Source of the DNA: Gliomastix tumulicola
Taxonomy: Eukaryota > Ascomycota > Sordariomycetes > Hypocreales > Bionectriaceae
Length of the DNA: 64,000 nucleotides
Direction of reading: 5' to 3'
NCBI GenBank assembly: GCA_001599755.1
Contig: BCHX01000005.1
Coordinates: forward strand, 132,800-196,799
In this document: piece after piece, positions 55,966-64,000 of the stretch
Layout: every line of letters begins with the position of its first letter
Position numbering within the stretch: position 1 is the stretch's first letter
Position numbers and translations under genes: made by a program
Notes under the pieces: generated by a model
Databases searched by the model: none
What the model was told of the DNA's origin: nothing
What the model saw: only the letters and a program-made list of their open reading frames with translations

Positions 55966-58266
55966 TTACTCTCGCGTCCAGTCGGCCTCGTTCCAACCTT
56001 GTTCCATCTCAATTGTCCCCATCCCGCATTCGGCGGCGTTGCGGTACAGTTCCCAGAATAGGAATCCGTCGCAAACTGCACAACGGGCTGCAGTCAGCAT
56101 TCTGATCAAGTCGGGCCTCTCGACCCTCTCCCGCTGAGCGGACAACTCACAATGCTCTGAAGTGCGCAGCTTGGTGTGGAGGCATCGCTGTCTCCGGTGG
56201 CATCTTGTTTTCCTCCTCCTCCACCCACTTCAAACATCGGTATACAAAGCTGTCGGCAAGCCGGTGCTCCAGCCGATCGATGAGTAGTTCGAAAAGTGAC
56301 TCTTCTCGAAGTGTAAGAAGCTCATAGAGAAGGTATTGGACCGTCGACGAAGTCATATGCGGCGTATCGGGTCCGACGAGGCAGGAGTTTCCCTGTCGCT
56401 GATCCCAAGCCGCGTCACAGACATTCTTGAAAGTGTCCTTCATGTTCTGGTAGTCCCTGTCTTCCTTCAACTCGACCATCCACGACATCAGGTTTCGCAT
56501 GTAAAGCTGAGTATTCTGGTCCGCAGTCTCGGGGTCGGGCGCAGAATCCTTCTCCATGAACCAGCAGATCATGTCGTGAGGTACGAGGATGAGGGCCTGC
56601 TTGGTAAGAATCTGTTACGCAGCGAGTGTGCGGTTGAATGGGACATACCGCATGGTGATAGACCTCCTTTACCAGCTAATGTTCAGCAGGTAGCAGCAGC
56701 CATTAGTATAGGTCCACCAACGCGCGGTCTCGCGGATGTCGGTCAGCTCCTTACCGGAAGTCCGTCGCTTTCTGTCTCAATCGTTTGGTGGAGGCAGCCA
56801 AGGCTATCCAGGTCCTTGCCATTCAAAAAGCAAGCCCTCTCAAGCGGCATCTTCTTCTTCAATAGGGCGTCAGAGCCATCGACGATGAATGCAGCTGTGG
56901 ACTGGATGTCAAGAAGATGGCCACGGACCGGCTCATTTTCCTCATCCATTTGAGGGGGCGTGCGAGTCAACGTCGTCATCAATCCCGCCTGGAAGAGGTC
57001 GAATTTCTGATGTCCATCCCTTTCCAGCTTTTTCAGCATGGAGATCCTTACTCGGTTAAAGAAGGTGTGCTCCCCGAAGTATGGTGATTCAGGTGTGAGA
57101 GGCGTGTCAATCAGGTACACCGCATATCGAGGCCGCCTTCTGGACGCTGAGATGTTCAGCCAACCTCTCAAGGCGGAACCAAGTTGCTCGTCCCGGGTCT
57201 CATCCTGGGGATCATAGTAAGTGATGTCCAACTTCATCTCGAGAAGGTAGCCCTCGGAGACTGTTTGCATCTCTCGTTTGGCGCAGGGAAGCCAGCCAGC
57301 CCATTGAAAGTCGTGACTGGAGTTCGTTCGGACTTTGGTCTGATCCCGGTACGTCAGTCGAAGCTCTCCTCCAACCGACGTTTTGGTCGGAAGCAGGAAA
57401 GACAAAGTTCCCAGTAATCGTAAATCCGGCTTCTCGACCCTAAACATGTGGAAAGAAAAAAGAGAGTCGTCAGGTCAGATCATGCAGAACAGATCACATC
57501 CAGTTGGGGCGGGGATCATCCTACTCATAGTCGAGTCCCACGGTGGCCCCCTTTCCATGGAGAATCAGGCTGACCATCGCGATCGTGAGTCCTTCGTGCA
57601 CGCCAGTCGCCGCTTGAAAGTTTGTGCTGGCCTGCTCGGTGAGAGCCTCGAAATCAAGGCCACAAATGGCAACTTGCAATGGATCAAGTTTCCACGAGCA
57701 AGGGCCGATTGGCGAAGCGAAATATTTCAACTGCTCGGCGCCAGCGTCGTCGAGCGGAAGCGAGACTTCTCCAACCAGGAGAGTTCCGGGGAAGTCAACT
57801 GTAGCACCCATGTCCGTTAGCCTTGCCACGCATCGAGCTTTGGGATCTTCAGCGGCCTCTCACTTGAATCTCGGTGGATACCACGCCATTCTGGCGTTTG
57901 AAAGCCGCTAAGGTCTGTCGATTCGCTGTCCGTGAGCTCCAACGGCGGTTCATCCTCGGTGGTCTCGGTCTCCTCCTCCCCTTCTCCTTGTCCTTCTCCT
58001 TCCCGGTCCGTCCTGTCCTCGTCCTGTCCCGCAGCGGGCCTCTGCTGCGAGAGGAGATACTCTTCGTTCGCGAGCTCCTGGTGGTCGTCAGGGACATTGA
58101 AGAGCTTGAGCCGAAGCGGGTGGAGAATCGGACAGCCGCCCACGACGGCAAAATCATCCCATTCGTAGCAGATGCTGTCCAACGGTTTGCGGATCCGCCG
58201 CTTGATAAGTTGGGGCCCGATCTTGAGATCGGCACCGGTAATGATGTCAGGACGGGGGCCCGTCAT
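55966..58266 (-). CDS. 2OG-Fe(II)-oxygenase-like protein, iron ligands apparently lost (657 aa)
   Basis: Six exons: 58266-57864, 57798-57525, 57439-56755, 56675-56649 (27 bp), 56599-56151 and 56101-55966. All introns have GT..AG ends and the total is exactly 658 codons. The middle resembles the double-stranded beta-helix of large fungal prolyl-4-hydroxylase-like proteins (LLGTLSFLLPTKTSVGGELRL, then FQWAGWLPCAKREM). Where active relatives have an H-x-D before TEK, this has DYEVEK (224-229), and the distal EHEV site is KREM (280-283), so metal binding is probably lost. The N-terminal region has a Glu/Asp-rich linker (about 90-115). The C-terminal Cys-containing CDGFLFWELYRNAAECG end is also family-like. 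Cytosolic or nuclear; function unknown. Confidence 0.72.
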
Positions 58267-58845
58267 AATTGCTGATGTCGAGCTTCGCGCAGATATATAG
58301 ATGCTTCGTCGGTCGAACAGGCCGAGGCCAATGGGTGTTGCAAGTGGTAGTGTACCTAGATGGAGACCAGTAGATCTCGCCTAAGGTAGGGAGGTCAGTG
58401 CCCAGAGCTAAACAGAGTTCCAGTACAAAGTTCAACGTACAGCCACCATGGCAACGCCATCGTTTGGGGTGAAAGAGCCACCCTCTGAGTGGTTTCCCAC
58501 GCGACAGCAGGGCATCTGGAAATGCTGCGGAGTTCCGGGGGCTTGAGGACTGCCAGCAAACTGCACCCTAGGCCTCCTGAAGCTCGTGTTCAGGTCACGA
58601 CCTGTGCTCACCTCAAAATCATCCGCCAGCCTGGTGAGCGCCCGATCCTGCGACGCTGCACAAGCCAGTGTGCCTTGACACCAGCTCTCGCCTGATGCCC
58701 TGCTCGAATCGTTCCCGCAACTCCACGAGACTCGATCCAGCAGAACCCCGTAAGCGAGCGGAGACATCCCCGAGGCCAGACCAGTATTGCCGCTTGCTGG
58801 CATCACCAGCATTATCAGCGGAACTGCCAGCCGGCGACCCGCCAA
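58247..58845 (-). CDS. Possible small secreted Cys-rich protein (184 aa)
   Basis: Exon 1 is 58845-58612 and exon 2 is 58567-58247; the 44-bp intron (GTGAGC..CCTAG) preserves the frame. Residues 1-25 look like a signal peptide (RRLAVPLIMLVMPASG). The mature part has about ten Cys (CQGTLACAASQD, WRCHGGC, LCLALG, TTTC, ICAK). Small secreted Cys-rich proteins in fungi are often effectors or adhesins, but I recognise no family. It overlaps the start of the downstream gene on the same strand by 20 bp, which is unusual and means one of the two start/stop assignments may be wrong. Confidence 0.28.
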
Positions 58846-58855
58846 CGACGGGCAA

Positions 58856-59930
58856 CCGAGAAAGTCTTGCCCCGCAGCCGAGATGCCGCCGCTAAACCAT
58901 GCCTCTTTCGTTTCGGTTCGGCCACGTCCGGTATGTATTTCTCGGCGCTATGTCCAGTGCTTGTATAGTCATCGCCCTACGATTCGTATTCGTTATATAT
59001 CTTCGCCAGAGGCCGAGCCAGGAGAGACGCGCCCCCAAGTCAGCCATGCAGCCTCTCCCACATCTGACAGCATCAGGGCTCGACGCGGGAGGTTGTGTAT
59101 CCCAACAGTATTGGCTTCGCGCGGCTTCGAAGACGGTTCGGTTTCTCGTATGTTGCTTTCTCGGTGTCGATTCATCGGGCCTTTCTTCTCTTCTGCTTCT
59201 TCGGTGCCATTTCCTCGGATATCGTCCACTCAGGCAAGATGCAGATGGCGTGGGAAGCTAGCGCAGATGGTACGAGGGCAAGGATCGTGCGGGTAATGCG
59301 GTCGAAGAGCGAGATAAGTCGGGCAAGCAAGAAGACGTTATGGCAGTGCGCAGCAAAGGCGACCCAGAGTCAGGTATAGGACAAGTACCGAATCGAAACC
59401 ACTAAATACGCCAGGTTAGCAACTAGGCCAATTGGATGGAGAAGGGAAGGCTGGAGGGCGTTCTTCTCGAAAGCATGCCATAGCAGTCGCTCTCAAGACT
59501 CACTGTCTCAGCATCACTGGGCTCACCGTCTGGAATGGTCTGCAGGGCTGCTGCTTGGATTGGCAGAGAAGGATGTGCATATGCAGTTTGAAGCTGTCGG
59601 GTTGGTTGGGATGCACTGTATCAGATCTGATTACATAAGGGGGCGTGGACGAATCAGCGGTGTTCAAATGGGGCTATTCGCAAAGAGACGTGGCGGAAGA
59701 AGAAAAGTTGGCGACATATACCCACCAAAACGACATGGGTCTGTAACTCCAATATTCTGTCAGCTTCCCCGGGGAGGCCAGTAGTACCTATTTGGGGGCT
59801 GAGATGCAAGGCAGCCGAGCGACCTGCATGCACTGGTTCGCCTTGAGGCAGCCAGCATAAATGCATAACTGGCACAAGATATGCACGGCGTCCGACATCT
59901 TTCGGGGTGGAAACATCGAGAGCAGCCCCG
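58856..59930. other. Intergenic, no gene supported
   Basis: About 1.1 kb. The frames seen (58787-59296, 58899-59261, 59432-59638) have no motif or splice support. Confidence 0.4.
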
Positions 59931-60090
59931 CATCTTTTCTTCTTTCACTTTCTTCTTGCACTTTCTTCTTGCACTTCCTTCTTTCACTTCCTTCTTCTTC
60001 CCATCCTTTCTCCTTCTTGCACTTCCCTTCTTCCCATCTCTTCTCCCTCCTGCACTTCCCTTCTTCCCCATCCCTTCCATCCCTCTGTCG
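59931..60090 (+). promoter_or_regulatory. Pyrimidine-rich leader with CTTCTTGCACTT repeats
   Basis: About 150 bp almost entirely C and T, with several copies of CTTCTTGCACTT or CTTCTTTCACTT, ending some 60 bp before the start codon at 60153. Such CT blocks mark core promoters and leaders of strongly expressed fungal genes. Confidence 0.6.
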
Positions 60091-60152
60091 AGACCACCAC
60101 CTCAACCTTACACATGCTTTCCATCGTATCTGTCGATACCAACATCTCAATC

Positions 60153-61410
60153 ATGGCTCTGAACAACGAGAACAACTCTGCTGCCACCCCTTCCCAGCCC
60201 GGCTTGCTGTCCATTGATGGCCAGGACGAGACCAGCACCACAAACGTGCAGGAGCCCGTCCAGGCGATCAGTCCTAGTTCTGCCGAATACCATATCCTCA
60301 GCCGCTCCATGAATCCAGTCCATGACTCGGAGCATCGCGAAGAGACTGACAAGCCCTGGGTCGAGCGCTATCGTCCCATCGCACGCCTCGTCGTCCGGAC
60401 GCGCGAGCTCTCCGACGGCCGGATCGAGGGCGACTTCAACGAAGCCTTCCTTCCTGCATACAGCGACGAGATCTATCGTAACGGGCGCCCCGGCGCCGCG
60501 ACAAAGCCCAGGGTGTGGCACTTGGAGACCAAGGCCGACTCTGAGGCGTACTTCCGCACCGAGATCGAGGGCGTGGTGTTCGCTGCTTGGTATGGGACTA
60601 ATCTGTACGAGCTCCGTCAGGAAGAACCCGTTCTTACCGGCGTGAACGCCATCCCGGACACCGTCGACGTCGCGTACACTTGGACGTTGAGGTGTCTCAA
60701 AAAGGAGCACGCTGCGGTTGGTGCGTTCAAGCTTCGCGAGATCGACTGTGCGCTCTGGCAGTCGGGAGATATCTCGTCGTCTGAGTCTCAGATGAGGCTG
60801 TCTCAAGAACTTCGCGGGTAAGTGGACAAAAGAAGAAGCCCAGACAACAGACAGAGCTCCTACTCGCTCGCGCAAGCAATGCCTCCATGCCTCCCCCTTT
60901 ATCACACACCATGCCGCCGTCATCCATCCTATTCCTGCACTGCACTTCTGGCCTGGCCCCACTGCTAACTTGGCCGCCCCAAGATACGCACACCAGTACC
61001 GCTGCGCCCTGGTCTTCTGCTTCGACGGCGAGACGCTCCTCCTCCTCCAATTCCGCGCCCTCCAGCCAAGCCAGCTCCTGGAAGCCGACTGCCCCGTCGA
61101 CTGCTGGGCTCTCCCGCGCGACCAGTCCGCCACGTCGCTGCGGTACGCACTGCACCGCTTCGTCACTCAGGGCTGGCGGCATGCCAATGGGAAGCGAGGC
61201 GTACCGGCCTTGCTGGCCGGCGGCGTGAGGCAGGTCGGTCGCGAGTTTTACAATGGCCACCCGCTGTGGCCGGGTGAGAACGGTGTGCCGACGACCACCC
61301 ACCCTGGCGGCTGGGTGAGATCGGTCGATGACAATCACCACGTCGTCTGGACAATGGAAGGGGAGCGGCCCGTAAGGGAGGAGGTGACCCCTCCGAGGTT
61401 TTGGGATTGA
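60153..61410 (+). CDS. Unknown protein, two exons (363 aa)
   Basis: Exon 1 is 60153-60817 and exon 2 is 60984-61410. The 166-bp intron (GTAAGT donor, GCTAAC branch site, CCAAG acceptor) keeps the frame, giving 363 residues. ATG 60153 has the best context; an in-frame ATG at 60114 is the alternative. The first 60 residues are polar and disordered. Residues about 75-215 look like a mixed alpha/beta domain (VWHLETKADSEAYFRTEIEG). The second exon continues with hydrophobic strands (CALVFCFDGETLLLLQF) and a Trp-rich end. No signal peptide or known motif is seen. Good splice signals, base composition and the CT-rich leader make it a confident gene of unknown function. Confidence 0.7.
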
Positions 61411-62178
61411 TAACTACACACAAGCAGTCCCACTCACTTGGTTCAGTACGAAGACGAGGGGAATTGCATACCGCAGTGCGAGGAAGTGTTGGTCATATCA
61501 AGGTGTTGGGTACACGTGGACCTTCCAGAGACAGATGAGCAGAGGTAACAAGTTACATTACCAAGCCAATATACGCGGCTTGGTCAGGAAACAAGATTGT
61601 CATCATGGGCTAGCCAAACACGAAATCTAGCAGAATACAGAACCTACTACAGAGTTTTAGGCCAGCCTATGTTCGTGTTCCTATCATATGCCCCCAACCA
61701 AACTAAGGGGTTGAGCCGAGAAGACTGTCGCTATCATGTAATGAAGCTGTGAGGGACGTGTCACGACTTCACGTAGACCACCTACCGCGCGTCTCGACAC
61801 GTAAATGGGAACTCTTTAGGACACAAGCCTCGAGAAGGACAGACCGGGTTGGAGGGTGTTCGGTGGAGAGCAGAGGCGAGGCATATCACAGGAGACGGGG
61901 TCAGCAGGCACAACAAGCACGGTCAGAGTGTGGCTCTTGTGCCCTCCTTCCAGAGGGGGGGGGACATATCATCACAGTAAGCAAGGCAAGCAGATGAAGA
62001 AACAGCTACGCAGGACGCCAAGGAGTAATCCTCGAAAACGACACACGGGAGACCTTCGACGCAGGGGTAAAAACCTCCCCCCGGTCATCGTCGATAGGGA
62101 TTGGGGGCTGGAGAGAGAAAAGTCTATCTGGTAAAGAACACAAAAAAGGTACAGACGCGCTCCGATCTTCGATCCCTC
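61411..62178. other. Intergenic region between convergent genes
   Basis: About 770 bp between the end of the 60.2 kb gene and the end of the permease gene. It should contain both 3' UTRs; no gene or clear terminator is identified. Confidence 0.4.
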
Positions 62179-63850
62179 TCAGAGCCCGTTGCTCGCACAC
62201 GAAAACACCCCAGCGACTGTCCCGGCCTCGTACTGGTCGATGATGCCCTGCACACTCACGTATGTGCCCAGAGTGAGGTACATGATGCCGATGAGGATGA
62301 GGAGCGTGTTGAGGCCGACGCCGCTGTAGTCGAGGATGCCGGTGCGGCCCTTGCCGACCTTCCTGTCGGCGTTGCGCATGCGGAAGTAGGCGACGGCCCA
62401 GAAGATGAAGCCGAACCAGCAGTTGAAGAGCGAGGACATGACGGACAGGACTAGACACACACACACGAGAGTCAGCATAAACAGGCAGAGGAAGAGAGAG
62501 GAGGACAGGGGGCACTCACGGGATGAAAAGAACGGGATGACCTCAGCGATAATGAAGGACGCAATCCACGTCAGCAGCAGAATGCCAGACCACGAGAGCC
62601 ATCCCACGACAGTGTGCTCGGCAAGATGCCTCGTGTTCTTGTACATGCGGAAGAAGATGAACCGCGCCGACACGGACGCGTACAGGGAGCCGACGAAGAT
62701 GATTGTCGGGATCATGAAGCTGTACGAGACCTTCTTGAAGGTGTCCTCGAGGGCACCGAAGGCCGGCGCGGTGACGTACTGGCCGCCGGTGTAGGCGTAG
62801 ATGATGGAGCCGACGAGACTGAAGGTGATGATCTCGGCGACGGTGCATGCCCAGAGGGCTTTAGGGAAATCACTACAGAGACAGTTAGTTAGCAAAAGGG
62901 GGGGGAAGCCCGATTGATGTCGGGGCAAGGGAAACTCACCGAGGATCGCGCATCTCGGCGATGAAACTGGGCAGGGTCGTCTGACCGATGAATGTATAGC
63001 TCATGTTCATGAACGCAGCCATGCCAGTGACCAGCGTCGTGCTCTTGGGCGTCCATGCCAGGACAATGGGCTCTCCCTGCTCGGGGTACCCGGCCGGCTT
63101 GCCCTGCACACCAGCGAAGACGGTCGCCAGCAGAACAGACACGAAGGTGAAAAACGCCGAGAAGAATCCAAGCTTGGACAGCGCATTGAACGTCCTGGGC
63201 AGCGACCCGATCCAGCAGATGGCCGAGACGACGGCAGCAAACGCCACGGTCCGGCATCCGCCGATGTAATCAGCCTCGGTCATGGTGTTGAGATAGACGG
63301 CGCCGACGAGGACGTGCAGCGCCTGGATGAAGGTGTTGTTCAGCACGAACATGATGGCCGTCCACCACCACGCCCACTTCTTGCCGAACCAGATCATCTG
63401 CCCGACGTCGCACACGTCCCGCACCTCGGGATGGCGCAGGCAGAACTTCCAGACCACCAGGCTCGTGTACAGGACCAGACCCGCGCACACGACGGTGAGG
63501 ATGAGCCCCGGGACGAGGCCGAGCAGGCTGTACGACCAGGGAAAACTCATGATGGAGAGCACGATGTACTCGCTGAAGAGCAGCCCGGCCGTCTTCTGCC
63601 ACGAGCAGGTGCGGTACTGGATGCCATTGCCCTCCTCGGACGCGATCTGCTGGTTGAGGATGGCGGCGGCCGACGAGCCGTCATCAGACGTGTAGTCGGA
63701 ACGGAGCTTCTCGTCGATGGGCTCGATCCGCGGGCCGACGGCGACGTTGCGGCCGCCAAACATGGACGCCAGCAGCGTGGACTTTGCCCGTTGCGGCGCG
63801 CCGACGGGCTCGAGGTCGTTGCCGAGACCCTTCTGGTCGTGGTCGGACAT
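62179..63850 (-). CDS. AAAP-family amino acid permease, three exons (511 aa)
   Basis: Exons are 63850-62940, 62872-62520 and 62450-62179; introns of 67 and 69 bp have GT..AG ends, and the frame is exact (512 codons with stop). It is a polytopic membrane protein of the amino acid/auxin permease family (Aa_trans), similar in organisation to the fungal neutral amino acid permeases such as Neurospora mtr. A hydrophilic N-terminus (1-80) is followed by about eleven membrane helices, beginning SWQKTAGLLFSEYIVLSIMSFPW. The loop FMNMSYTFIGQTTLPSFIAEMRDP (around 290) is typical of the family, and the C-terminus ends soon after the last helix. It probably imports neutral or aromatic amino acids with protons at the plasma membrane. 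The start at 63850 is the first ATG giving the conserved length. Confidence 0.9.
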
Positions 63851-63957
63851 GATGACGTGCGATCGGCTCCGGCTGACTGATACCAGAGAGTGTAGTGTGC
63901 CAAAGGGGACGTTTCTTCTCCTCCACGATCCGGTGCCACGGATCCTCGGTCTGTCGG

Positions 63958-63965
63958 TATTATAT
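63958..63965 (-). promoter_or_regulatory. TATA box of the permease gene
   Basis: ATATAATA on the minus strand (in GCATATAATACC), 108 bp upstream of the start codon. Further upstream sequence lies outside the window. Confidence 0.55.
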
Positions 63966-64000
63966 GCAGGACTGCACTGCAGGTAAGACAAACAAACACA

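Noticed and set aside
58787..59379. Overlapping plus-strand frames of 94-169 codons
   Set aside because: No start context, motif or splice signals single one out.
62405..63880. Plus-strand frames opposite the permease gene
   Set aside because: They are antisense shadows of a clear multi-helix transporter with good introns.

Overview
This is nuclear DNA of a filamentous ascomycete (Pezizomycotina). The evidence is short spliceosomal introns of about 40-85 bp with GT..AG ends and CTAAC/CTGAC-like branch sites, fungal-type gene families (VPS62, an AAAP amino acid permease, a secreted trypsin, NACHT/STAND, APH-like phosphotransferases, an SRPK-like kinase), and long extremely A+T-rich blocks of retrotransposon DNA that look destroyed by repeat-induced point mutation (RIP). 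The genus cannot be fixed from the sequence alone. All gene models were spliced by hand and checked for reading-frame continuity. Family names rest on remembered motifs, not on database searches. LAYOUT. 0-10.65 kb has normal base composition and accessory-type genes: a two-exon unknown protein overlapping tail to tail with a C2H2 zinc-finger gene, two APH/choline-kinase-like phosphotransferases (2.9 and 8.8 kb), a tiny zinc-ribbon ORF, a conserved unknown protein (6.1 kb), an unknown spliced gene (7.3 kb), and short repeats. 10.65-31.81 kb is a gene-free A+T-rich block of nested LTR retrotransposons. One element (13356-22377) has a TTAAG target-site duplication and carries LTRs of a second family inside it. 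A younger, less degraded Ty3/Gypsy element (22784-30718, minus strand) has a perfect CTAGG duplication and sits inside an older LTR of its own family. 31.8-39.75 kb is a normal-composition island with another APH-like phosphotransferase, a VPS62-family membrane protein, a relict Cys-rich exon and an SRPK-like kinase whose stop codon lies 6 bp from the next LTR. 39.755-45.762 kb is a second A+T-rich block, a plus-strand Ty3/Gypsy element of the same family as the 22.8 kb one. 45.95-48.11 kb is a Goodbye/NACHT (NLR-like) gene killed by at least six TAA/TAG stops, each one CpA-to-TpA transition away from a Gln or Trp codon, as expected if RIP spread out of the neighbouring element. 48.4-50.2 kb is an unusual degenerate minisatellite array built on TTCTTTCAATCGG. 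50.7-64 kb is ordinary gene space: a secreted sialidase-like propeller protein, a secreted trypsin, a six-exon protein resembling fungal 2-oxoglutarate/Fe(II) oxygenases but apparently lacking the iron ligands, an unknown two-exon protein with a pyrimidine-rich leader, and an amino acid permease. HOW IT FITS. The window looks like a two-compartment genome segment: RIP-silenced A+T blocks around small islands of phosphotransferases, kinases and an NLR pseudogene, beside a secretory and transport neighbourhood. No operon-like functional cluster is evident. The most distinctive signals are the TTCTTTCAATCGG array, the RIP-type death of the NACHT gene, and the datable nesting of the retroelements.
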